NCBI GenBank assembly: GCA_946406355.1
Contig: CAMJKI010000007.1
Span: forward strand, 1 to 54,053
Source: an uncultured Bacteroidales bacterium
Lineage (GTDB): Bacteria > Bacteroidota > Bacteroidia > Bacteroidales > UBA932
Reading direction: 5' to 3'
Length of the DNA: 54,053 nucleotides
Under the pieces are notes generated by a model. The model saw only the letters and a list, made by a program, of their open reading frames with translations, made no database searches and was not told the origin of the DNA. The position numbers and the translations under genes were made by a program. This document shows positions 25,475-32,656 of the stretch, in pieces. Each line of letters starts with the position of its first letter. Position 1 is the stretch's first letter.

Positions 25475-25618
25475 ATGGAAGTATGAGCAAATAAGGCCCT
25501 GGGCCAGCATTTCCTCCCAAATCTTCTTTAAGGTGCTGGACTACAAACACAGCATTCCGGAGGTGGTGGGCATGGTGCAGAAGGAAGTGGCCGGGCGCAT
25601 TGCCGAAAAGCCCGGCAG
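25475..25618 (+). pseudogene. ksgA remnant with internal deletion
   Basis: The sequence starts ATGGAAGTATGAGCAAATAA, which aligns with the intact ksgA start at 26958 but has an early stop (codon 4). It continues with GGCCCTGGGCCAGCATTTCCT as in ksgA, then jumps directly to the region coding SSQIFFKVLDYK...MVQKEVA.RIAEKPG (matching 27399-27509). About 400 bases of ksgA are missing. The junction lies at the shared word CATTTC, present at both deletion ends in the intact gene, so a short-repeat deletion is likely. Matching ends at CCCGGCAG. It is non-functional and evidently younger than most coding differences. Confidence 0.9.
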
Positions 25619-25655
25619 GGCGGCCGATAAGAATGCCAGAGCCCACCACATAGGA

Positions 25656-26888
25656 TCAGAGCTGCGGGGCCAGGATGCGGGCCAGGCCATTGCCCATCTT
25701 CCGGCAGGCCGACCATTGTTCAACCCACTCCAGGGTTACCTCCCGGGAGGCGTCCATCCCGGCTTGAATGTACTCCTTGAAGTCCCGGGTAACGGCCTCG
25801 TCGTAGAAATAGGTGTTGTTCTCGTAATTAAGCTTCAGCGAGCGCCCGTCCACATTGGCCGATCCAACGCTGGAAACATAGTCATCGGCCACAAAGATCT
25901 TGCTGTGGTTGAAGCGGCCGCTGCTTTCGAAAATGCGGATTCCGGCCTCCAGGCATTCCTTGTAGTACGAACGGTTGGCCGGGTCCACCACCTTCATGTC
26001 GGTTTTTTCCGGGATGAGCAGCCGCACGTCCAGTCCCCGCGCAACAGCCCGCTTGAGGGCCTCCCTCACCGCTTTGGGCGGCGTAAAATAAGGGGTCTGG
26101 ATATACAGGTAGTCCTGGCAATGGTCCAGGAGCCAGATGTAGCTGTCCATAATCTCGTGCCCGTTGTCCGGCTCATCGGACACCATCTGCACAATTACGT
26201 TGCGATAGGCCTCTTCGGGCACCGACACCGGCCGCACCGTCTTCTGATAATCGGCCCGCGTGGGGTTTCCGCCTATGCGATTCCACATGACGGAATAAAT
26301 CTGGTCCAGCAGGGGCACGCAGGGGCCGGTGACCCGAATGTGGGTATCGTCCCATTCATGGAAATAGGTGGGGCCTATGTTCATGCCGCCGGTATAGGCC
26401 ACGGCATTGTCGATGGTGACGATTTTCTGGTGGTTCCGCCGGTTCAGGTGGAGAATATTGTAGTGCCCCACTTCCACGCCCCAGCGGCGCATCTGGTTGA
26501 AAAAGCGGTTCGGGTAGGGAATGTTCATGAAGTCCTCCTCGATGTAGCGGACCTCCAGGCTGTCCATGGCTTTCAGCTCCATTGCCTTTCGCACCAGCCG
26601 GCTTTCTGCGTCGCGGTAGAACTCGAAGTACTCCATGTGGATATAATCCTGCGCCGCCATCATGTCCTGCACCAGCATGTCCAGCTTCCGGGAACCGTCG
26701 CGGATGATTTCCACCGTATTTCCGGCAGTAGGCCGTTCCTCGGGCGTTTGGGTAAACAGCTCCGCCAAAGGCCGATAGGCCGGACGGATGGCCTCCAGCA
26801 CCGAATCCCGAACCGGAACCCCGGCGCGGAGGGACGGGAGGGCCAGCAGTCCGCCCAACAATATGCCGATAAATCTGCGTACTCTCAT
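25656..26888 (-). CDS. phospholipase D family protein, cardiolipin synthase-like
   Basis: The 410-residue protein has two HKD catalytic motifs: NHQKIVTIDNAVAYTGG in the first half and NHSKIFVADDYVSSVGSANVDGR in the second. This is the layout of cardiolipin synthases and related PLD transferases. Unlike classical Cls, it lacks two N-terminal membrane helices and has a single hydrophobic leader (FIGILLGGLLALPSLRAG), so it is probably exported or anchored by it. Cardiolipin synthesis is the best guess; a nuclease or phospholipase role is possible. It lies between the ksgA remnant and intact ksgA, on the opposite strand. Confidence 0.87.
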   Translation of the reverse strand: MRVRRFIGILLGGLLALPSLRAGVPVRDSVLEAIRPAYRPLAELFTQTPEERPTAGNTVEIIRDGSRKLDMLVQDMMAAQDYIHMEYFEFYRDAESRLVRKAMELKAMDSLEVRYIEEDFMNIPYPNRFFNQMRRWGVEVGHYNILHLNRRNHQKIVTIDNAVAYTGGMNIGPTYFHEWDDTHIRVTGPCVPLLDQIYSVMWNRIGGNPTRADYQKTVRPVSVPEEAYRNVIVQMVSDEPDNGHEIMDSYIWLLDHCQDYLYIQTPYFTPPKAVREALKRAVARGLDVRLLIPEKTDMKVVDPANRSYYKECLEAGIRIFESSGRFNHSKIFVADDYVSSVGSANVDGRSLKLNYENNTYFYDEAVTRDFKEYIQAGMDASREVTLEWVEQWSACRKMGNGLARILAPQL

Positions 26889-26929
26889 AAACGAAATGTA
26901 AAGGTACGGTTTTTCTCCAAAAACTTGGC

Positions 26930-26937
26930 TATCTTTG
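26930..26937 (+). promoter_or_regulatory. -7 box (TATCTTTG) for ksgA
   Basis: TATCTTTG on the plus strand, 20 bases before the ksgA ATG. The ksgA remnant at 25475 lacks this promoter. Confidence 0.6.
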
Positions 26938-26957
26938 CGGAGTAAACCGCATTATCC

Positions 26958-27842
26958 ATGGAAGTTCGTGCAAAGAAGGCCCTGGGCCAGCATTTCCTCA
27001 CCGACCAGAAGGTGGCCCGCAGCATCGTTGATGCCCTTGAGGGGGGCGCTGCCCCCCTACTATCCCCCTGCGGCTCCCGGGCTAGTATGTCCTCGGGACA
27101 AGCCCTCGGACACGCCCTCCGCCGGCGCTCTGCAGAGCGCAAGGACGGAACTCCGAGGAAACCTTTCCCCGTATTGGAAATAGGCCCTGGAATGGGAGTG
27201 CTAACCCAATATCTGCTGGAGCGTCCGGACATCGACCTCCGGCTTATCGAGATTGATTCGGAGAGCGTGGATTACCTCCTTACGCACTTCCAGGGCATGC
27301 AGGGGCGGCTGATGGAAGGGGATTTCCTGCAGCTGAAACTGGAGAGAATCTTCCCGGAGCAGTTTGCCATCATCGGCAATTTCCCCTATAACATTTCGTC
27401 CCAGATATTCTTCAAGGTGCTGGACTACAAAGACAGCATTCCGGAAGTGGTGGGCATGGTGCAGAAGGAAGTGGCCGAGCGCATTGCCGAAAAGCCCGGC
27501 AGCAAAACCTACGGCATCCTGTCCGTGCTGCTGCAGGCCTGGTACGACATTGAATACTTGTTCACCGTGGGCTCCGGCTGCTTTGCTCCGCCGCCCAAGG
27601 TAGAAAGCGCCGTGATCCGCCTCACGCGGAACGGCCGTACGGACCTGGGCTGCGACGAAGCCCTCTTCAAAACGGTGGTGAAAACAGCCTTCGGCCAGCG
27701 CCGGAAGATGATGCGGAATCCCCTCAAGCCTCTGGCCCTGGCACGCGGGAAAGCCGACGTCCTTTCGCAGGACGTCTTCTCCCAGCGCCCGGAGCAGCTC
27801 TCCGTAGAGGACTTCGTGGCGCTTACCAACTTGCTTGCTTAA
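26958..27842 (+). CDS. ksgA: 16S rRNA A1518/A1519 dimethyltransferase with insert
   Basis: It dimethylates two adjacent adenines near the 3' end of 16S rRNA. Core motifs are present: KKALGQHFLTD at the start, VLEIGPGMGVLTQYL (SAM motif I), EIDSE, GNFPYNISSQ (the NLPY-type catalytic motif IV) and FAPPPKVESAV. The protein has 294 residues. About 45 of them (28-72) are foreign, between SIVDALE and FPVLEIGPG, and come from the hairpin-rich element 27041-27170. The insert precedes the SAM-binding loop directly. Its stop overlaps the convergent esterase stop by 4 bases. A decayed partial copy lies at 25475-25618. Confidence 0.95.
   Translation: MEVRAKKALGQHFLTDQKVARSIVDALEGGAAPLLSPCGSRASMSSGQALGHALRRRSAERKDGTPRKPFPVLEIGPGMGVLTQYLLERPDIDLRLIEIDSESVDYLLTHFQGMQGRLMEGDFLQLKLERIFPEQFAIIGNFPYNISSQIFFKVLDYKDSIPEVVGMVQKEVAERIAEKPGSKTYGILSVLLQAWYDIEYLFTVGSGCFAPPPKVESAVIRLTRNGRTDLGCDEALFKTVVKTAFGQRRKMMRNPLKPLALARGKADVLSQDVFSQRPEQLSVEDFVALTNLLA
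27041..27170. repeat. hairpin-rich element inside ksgA (family E)
   Basis: It begins with the hairpin GGGGGGCGCTGCCCCCC (27041-27057), continues CCCCTGCGGC, and contains the perfect palindrome GCGCTCTGCAGAGCGC (27125-27140). The same opening hairpin, CCCCTGCGGC and GCTCTGCAGAGC recur after tRNA-Ser (53691-53886), so this is a mobile or dispersed family. It stays in frame and encodes GGAAPLLSPCGSR and a basic tail. Confidence 0.82.
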
Positions 27843-29299
27843 TTCTTGGCCAGCGCGGCCAGCCACACCTTCAAATCACCCATCCAGGCATCCCGGTACG
27901 GGAAATCCACGTGGTCGGCCCAGCCGTGACCGCCCACCGGATAGATGTGCAGGGCGGCCGGCACTTTGTTGGCGCGCAGGGCTTCGTAGTAGCGGATGCT
28001 GTTCTTGCAGGGCACCACGCCATCGTCGGAATTGGCCATAATGAAGGCCGGCGGGGTGTTGGCGGTAACCTGCTTTTCGTTGGAATACTTGTCCAGCAGC
28101 GCCTGCGAGGGATTCCGGCCCAGCAGATAGAAGGCCGATCCGCCGTGCGTGATGGCCGGGTCCGTGGAGATGACCGGGTAGAAGAGAACCTGGAAGTCCG
28201 GACGCTCTTCCGGAGTGGTAAAATGCGTGGCGGCCGTGGCGGCCAGGTGCCCGCCGGCCGAGCAGCCCGCGATGCCCAGTTTGGTGAAACCAAATTCATC
28301 GGCACGGGCCTTGAGGATGGCCATAGCCTGGTGCACGTCTTCCAAGGGCACCTCGCAGTGCCCGTTGGGAAGCCGGTACTTGAGCACCGCGTACACAAGG
28401 CCCTGCTCCGTGTACCAGCGGGCATTGTAGTAGCCTTCCGTCTTGTCCCAAACGTCCACGTAACCGCCGCCCGGGCACACCAGGAGGGCCAGTCCATTGC
28501 ATTTCTCCGGCAGGAAAATAGACAGGGTGGGCCTGGTTACGTTGGAAACGTGGTTGCCATAGTCTTTTTCCTCTCCGCGGAGGCCGTTGTCGCTGGGGGC
28601 GCCGTCCGGCCACAATTCAAAGCTGAGGTCCGGCTGGGGATATCCCGTAGCCGCAATGATCTGCCGGCAGATGCTTTTCATTCCCTGGATGGAAGGGTGC
28701 CCGTTCTGCTTCTCAATGTCCTGCAGCTCAATGAGCTGGACGCCGTAGTGCTTACACACTTCCCGCATAGACTCGTTAATCTCTTCCCGCAGCTCCGAGT
28801 TCAGGAGGAAATAAATGGTGGCCTTGGGGTAGGTCTTCTGCAGCTTGTCCAGCAGGCAGGCCAGGGCCGGACGGAAGTTCATGCAGTCCTCCTTGGTCCA
28901 GTCGGCATACTGGTACTCGCCCACCGGGGAGCCCGCCCAGGCGTCGTTGGTGCCGCCGAACAGGAAGATGATGTCCGGGTCTCCCAGCATCTCCACGCGG
29001 CTGATAAAGTTGGAGGCCGATACATCCCGCCTGAAGTATCCCGTTCCGCAGATGGTGGTGCCACCCCAGGAGTTGTTCTTCTCCAGCTGGTAGCCCATAG
29101 TCTTGATATACAGGCTCCACCACGTCTGGTCCACGCTGGCAACGTCGTTGTGCGCGTCCGGATAGAAAGGATTGTAGCCTTCCGGATTATACCCCTGATA
29201 GGTGGAGTACGAGTCTCCCAGAATGGAAACTTTCTTGGGTTGGGCCGATACCGCCACTGCACTGAGCAGCAGCACGGCAAGGATGCAGAATCTCTTCAT
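27839..29299 (-). CDS. secreted two-domain esterase (SGNH + alpha/beta hydrolase)
   Basis: A 486-residue exported fusion of two esterase folds. The signal peptide MKRFCILAVLLLSAVAVSAQ precedes an SGNH/GDSL domain (about 22-225) with ILGDSYSTYQG, GGTTICGTG and FGGTNDAW (blocks I, II, III), although the usual C-terminal DxxH is not clear (GHPSIQGM). The second domain (about 230-486) is an alpha/beta hydrolase with the oxyanion PGGGYVDVW, nucleophile elbow GCSAGGHLAA, and catalytic His in VGGHGWADH. Such pairs deacetylate plant polysaccharides such as xylan, which is my best guess. It converges on ksgA with a 4-base overlap and has its own -7 box. Confidence 0.88.
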   Translation of the reverse strand: MKRFCILAVLLLSAVAVSAQPKKVSILGDSYSTYQGYNPEGYNPFYPDAHNDVASVDQTWWSLYIKTMGYQLEKNNSWGGTTICGTGYFRRDVSASNFISRVEMLGDPDIIFLFGGTNDAWAGSPVGEYQYADWTKEDCMNFRPALACLLDKLQKTYPKATIYFLLNSELREEINESMREVCKHYGVQLIELQDIEKQNGHPSIQGMKSICRQIIAATGYPQPDLSFELWPDGAPSDNGLRGEEKDYGNHVSNVTRPTLSIFLPEKCNGLALLVCPGGGYVDVWDKTEGYYNARWYTEQGLVYAVLKYRLPNGHCEVPLEDVHQAMAILKARADEFGFTKLGIAGCSAGGHLAATAATHFTTPEERPDFQVLFYPVISTDPAITHGGSAFYLLGRNPSQALLDKYSNEKQVTANTPPAFIMANSDDGVVPCKNSIRYYEALRANKVPAALHIYPVGGHGWADHVDFPYRDAWMGDLKVWLAALAKN

Positions 29300-29322
29300 G
29301 GTCTTTAGTGTTTAGCCAAGTA

Positions 29323-29330
29323 CAAAGATA
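29323..29330 (-). promoter_or_regulatory. -7 box (TATCTTTG) for the two-domain esterase
   Basis: TATCTTTG on the minus strand, 23 bases before the ATG at 29299. Confidence 0.55.
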
Positions 29331-29396
29331 AGCAAAATGTATTGGCAATTCGCCCAAATTTGCAGGAGATTTGTGACCAAGACCGGGAATTAGTTG

Positions 29397-29404
29397 TATC
29401 TTTA
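29397..29404 (+). promoter_or_regulatory. -7 box (TATCTTTA) for the symporter
   Basis: TATCTTTA, one base off the consensus, 14 bases before the symporter ATG; a TTTG lies at 29370-29373. Confidence 0.4.
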
Positions 29405-29418
29405 CGGAGATCAACGAT

Positions 29419-30633
29419 ATGAATATGAATCCCATAAAGGTGAAAACTTCCAACAGACAGCTATTCTGGTGGCTCGGTTCCCTGGTCCTCGGCACGGTGG
29501 CCGGGCTTCTGCACGTTGCGCCCATCGACCGCGTATGCGGGTTCATCGCGACGGTCTATACCCGGCTTTTCCAGTTCCTCGCCGTTCCAACTGTAGCCCT
29601 TGCCATCATGACAACCCTCATATCCTTCGGTCGGCAAAATAGCACCCGGAGGATCTTCGCGCATACGATAACCTATACGCTGCTCACCACCCTGGTGGCA
29701 GCCCTCGTGGGCCTTGGGATGTACCTGTTGATCTCTCCCGGGAATCTGCCCTCCGGCGTCATCCCGTCGGGCGGAGTGACGGAAGGCGGAGTAACGTTCT
29801 ACGATCATATCATCTCCGTAATACCAAACAACGTCATCCAGCCATTCCTTTCAGGTAATGTCATGTCCATCCTCCTCATTGCCGTCGCGGTGGGACTGGC
29901 CCTTTCCTTTATGCCCGACAGCGAGGGGAAAGGTGTAGTGGTGAAAGGCATACAAGGCCTCCAGGAGCTCTTTTTCACCCTGATACGGGCACTCATCTGG
30001 ACCCTTCCGCTGGGTATTGCGGCCTTTGCCGCGCAGCTTTCCGGACAGCTCAGCGGCGGAATTATCCTGGGCTCCCTCGGGAAGTACACGGCGGTAATCC
30101 TGGCAGGTAACGCCATCCAGTTCTTCATCGTGCTTCCGCTCTTCCTCCTGGCCAGGGGACTGAACCCTTGGAAGGTGTTCCGGGCGATGAGTCCCGCCGT
30201 CGTCATGGCCCTCTTCACCAAAAGCTCGGCCGCAACCCTGCCTGTAACCCTCTCATCGGCCGAGGAACGCCTGGGCGCGGATCCCCGGGTGTCCCGCTTT
30301 GTCCTTCCCATCTGCACCACCATCAACATGAACGGCTGTGCGGCCTTCATCCTGGTGAGCTCCCTTTTCGTAATGCAGAACGGCGGGATAACGCTCGGGG
30401 TGGGATCGATGCTGCTATGGGTCCTGATATCCGTTCTTTCCGCAATCGGCAATGCCGGCGTGCCGATGGGCTGTTTCTTCCTGACGGTCTCCCTGATGAC
30501 GGGAATAGGAGCGCCCGTTGAGGTTATGGGACTCATCCTCCCCATCTACACCATCATCGACATGGTAGAGACCGCCGAGAACGTATGGTCCGACTCCTGC
30601 GTGTGCGCAATGACGGACAGGGACCTGTCCTGA
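29419..30633 (+). CDS. dicarboxylate/amino acid:cation symporter
   Basis: A 404-residue inner-membrane transporter of the DAACS (GltP/DctA) family, importing dicarboxylates or acidic amino acids with H+ or Na+. The chain is mostly hydrophobic helices. The serine-rich re-entrant signature appears as LFTKSSAATLPVTLSSAEE, followed by the NMNG motif (TTINMNGCAAF) and GNAGVPMGCFF. The second candidate start ATGAATCCC two codons on would not change the protein. It is flanked by the divergent esterase and, downstream, by a hairpin and an XRE regulator remnant. GC and codon use look like the neighbours. Confidence 0.93.
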   Translation: MNMNPIKVKTSNRQLFWWLGSLVLGTVAGLLHVAPIDRVCGFIATVYTRLFQFLAVPTVALAIMTTLISFGRQNSTRRIFAHTITYTLLTTLVAALVGLGMYLLISPGNLPSGVIPSGGVTEGGVTFYDHIISVIPNNVIQPFLSGNVMSILLIAVAVGLALSFMPDSEGKGVVVKGIQGLQELFFTLIRALIWTLPLGIAAFAAQLSGQLSGGIILGSLGKYTAVILAGNAIQFFIVLPLFLLARGLNPWKVFRAMSPAVVMALFTKSSAATLPVTLSSAEERLGADPRVSRFVLPICTTINMNGCAAFILVSSLFVMQNGGITLGVGSMLLWVLISVLSAIGNAGVPMGCFFLTVSLMTGIGAPVEVMGLILPIYTIIDMVETAENVWSDSCVCAMTDRDLS

Positions 30634-30651
30634 TTAAAAGCATTCGTGCCT

Positions 30652-30685
30652 GCACCTGCTACATCCCCAGCAGCAGTGCAGGTGC
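30652..30685 (+). terminator. hairpin after the symporter
   Basis: GCACCTGC (30652-30659) and GCAGGTGC (30678-30685) form an 8-bp stem 18 bases after the symporter stop, without a T-run. It overlaps the end of the XRE remnant. Confidence 0.4.
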
Positions 30686-30769
30686 TATACCCAGCGTAGC
30701 GCAAAGAAGGCGGGCAACCCTAAGCGTGGGTTCGGCCCGGCCTGTAACATAGTCGTTGACACGGGAGGG
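30659..30769 (-). pseudogene. remnant of an XRE-type HTH regulator
   Basis: A 36-codon minus-strand frame ends in a stop at 30659-30661 and reads RVNDYVTGRAEPTLRVARLL, then LGIAPALLLGM. This is the typical last two helices of a Cro/CI (HTH_3) domain (xDYxxGRxxPxLxxAxxLAxxLGxxxxxLLG). Everything upstream is replaced by the MBOAT gene, whose stop abuts it at 30770. It is evidently a scar of an earlier gene. A very short coding frame is possible but unlikely. Confidence 0.7.
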
Positions 30770-32656
30770 CTAGAACTGGAAGTAGATGAAGCTCTGGAGG
30801 TCGGCGGTGATGAACTGGTAGAAGAAGAAAATGATGGCGGCTACCACCAGGGCCATCACGGGCAGGGGCAGACGGGCGAAAACAATGCGGTAACGGCGCT
30901 TGAAGCGCTCCGGCAGCCAGTGGATAATCATGCCTAGCACAAACAGAAGGAGCACGGCGCGGTGTTCCCAGGCCATGGTGGGAACCAGCGAAAGGTCCCA
31001 GTGACCGCCAATCTGGTTCACCATGTTCTTGGCGGTGTTCCAGGCCTCCTCGTTGGCCAGGGCCGGGTCCAGGTTGGAGCCGCTGCGGAAGAACAGGCGG
31101 GTGAAAGTGATGAAGACGAAAGTCTGGAAAATGTCCCAGGCGTGGGAAAGCCAAGATTCTTCGCTACGCTCAGAATGACATTTGTCATCCTGAGGAGCGA
31201 AGCGACGAAGGATCCACTTCACCGCGGTGCCGGCCAGGATTATGAGAGTCCATACAAAGAACAGGTTCCACACCGGGTAATGCAGCGTGAGGGATAGCAC
31301 GCCGCAGAGGAGGGTAGTGGAGCCTATTATCACCATCTTGGCCCACATCGGCCGCTTGGTCCAGATCTTATAAATAATCATGCCGATGCCGTTGAGGCCG
31401 CCCCAGATCATGAAATTCCAGCTGGCGCCGTGCCACAGACCGCCCAGCAGCATGGTGTTCATGGAGTTGATGTTGGTGTTGATGAGTTTGCGGTCGGCCG
31501 GCCGGCGCCAGGCCCAGAGGCCGATACCCGCAGCCAGCACCGCCACGCCAAAAGCCACCCACCAGCTGCCACTGAGGAAACTGCCGAACACCGCCACAGC
31601 CGCAATGATTATGAAAGTACCGGCCGATGCGTTCCGGTTGCCACCCAGGGGAATGTACAGATAGTCCCGCAGCCAGCGGCTCAGGGTCATGTGCCAGCGG
31701 CGCCAGAACTGCTGCGTATTTTCGGCCTTGTAGGGCGAATTGAAGTTCTTGGGCAGGTAAAAACCCATGAGCATGGCAACGCCCGTGGCAATATCCGTAT
31801 AGCCGGAGAAGTCGGCATACACCTGCAGGGAATAGCAGAACAGGGCCGACAAGTTCTCGAAACCGCTGTACATGAGGGGATTCTCGAACACGCGGTCGGC
31901 AAAGTTCACCGCCAGGTAATCGGCCAGGATGAGCTTCTTGAGCAGGCCGTTCATGATCCAGAAAATGGCTATTCCGAACCATCGGCGCGAAAGGTTGTAC
32001 GGCTTGTGCAGCTGTTCCACGAATTCCACGGCCCGGACAATGGGGCCGGCCACCAGCTGGGGGAAGAAGCTGAGGTAGAAGCCGAAATCCAGGAAATTCT
32101 GCACCGGAGCTATCTTCTGCCGCTTCACGTCCACCACATAGCTCACCGCCTGGAAGGTGAAGAAGGAGATGCCCACCGGAAGCACAATGGCATCTACGCG
32201 GAAGACATCGGCCCCTATGCACATATTCAGGAATTCGCCCAGCACGTCGTGCACCTCTATGGACAGGCCGAAGAGATTGTTTATAAAGTCCGTGAGGAAG
32301 TAGGCGTACTTGAAGTAGGCCAGCACGCCCAGGTCCACCACCACGCTCAGAACCAGTAGCGCCTTTCGCCAGCCTTCTTTCTTAAGCCGATATAGGCCTT
32401 TGGCGGCGAAGAAGTTGTACACTATCACAAACAGCAGCAGCGCCAGGAAAACGCCGCTGGTTTTGTAGTAGAAAAAGAGGGAGCACGCAAAAAGGTAGCC
32501 GTTGCGCAGCAGCACCTTGCTGTGGAAGAGGGAAAAAACGGCGAAAACCAGCGCAAAGAAGGCCCAGAAGTAGAACTGGGTGAACAGCAGGGGATGGGCC
32601 TGGTCGAAGGAGAACAGGCTCCGGAAGAAGTCCAGTATGAGGTCCCAGCCCGTCAT
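30770..32656 (-). CDS. MBOAT O-acyltransferase (AlgI/DltB-like) with SERSEES insert
   Basis: An inner-membrane O-acyltransferase of about 628 residues that passes an acyl, usually acetyl, group across the membrane to a glycan or other polymer. It has many hydrophobic helices and the family motifs FWRRWHMTLSRWLRDYLYIPLGGN and the catalytic His in LGGLWHGASWNF. I start at the ATG at 32656, which shares a base with the upstream stop. Residues about 481-501 read CHSERSEES, from a dispersed palindrome (31155-31214), in a hydrophilic loop. It is the last gene of a seven-gene operon; the two SGNH proteins before it are probable partners, as AlgJ/AlgX or PatB are for AlgI or PatA. Confidence 0.92.
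   Translation of the reverse strand: MTGWDLILDFFRSLFSFDQAHPLLFTQFYFWAFFALVFAVFSLFHSKVLLRNGYLFACSLFFYYKTSGVFLALLLFVIVYNFFAAKGLYRLKKEGWRKALLVLSVVVDLGVLAYFKYAYFLTDFINNLFGLSIEVHDVLGEFLNMCIGADVFRVDAIVLPVGISFFTFQAVSYVVDVKRQKIAPVQNFLDFGFYLSFFPQLVAGPIVRAVEFVEQLHKPYNLSRRWFGIAIFWIMNGLLKKLILADYLAVNFADRVFENPLMYSGFENLSALFCYSLQVYADFSGYTDIATGVAMLMGFYLPKNFNSPYKAENTQQFWRRWHMTLSRWLRDYLYIPLGGNRNASAGTFIIIAAVAVFGSFLSGSWWVAFGVAVLAAGIGLWAWRRPADRKLINTNINSMNTMLLGGLWHGASWNFMIWGGLNGIGMIIYKIWTKRPMWAKMVIIGSTTLLCGVLSLTLHYPVWNLFFVWTLIILAGTAVKWILRRFAPQDDKCHSERSEESWLSHAWDIFQTFVFITFTRLFFRSGSNLDPALANEEAWNTAKNMVNQIGGHWDLSLVPTMAWEHRAVLLLFVLGMIIHWLPERFKRRYRIVFARLPLPVMALVVAAIIFFFYQFITADLQSFIYFQF
31155..31214. repeat. SERSEES palindrome in the MBOAT gene
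   Basis: Imperfect inverted repeat 31155-31180 / 31183-31214: GATTCTTCGCT..CTCAGAATGACA facing TGTCATCCTGA..GAAGGATC. This palindrome is known to be dispersed in many unrelated bacteria and often appears in predicted proteins as CHSERSEES. Here it is in frame. Confidence 0.85.

Noticed and set aside
25619..25655. The sequence between the ksgA remnant and the PLD gene as an insertion-sequence end
   Set aside because: No inverted repeat, target duplication or transposase is visible; it is only 37 bases.
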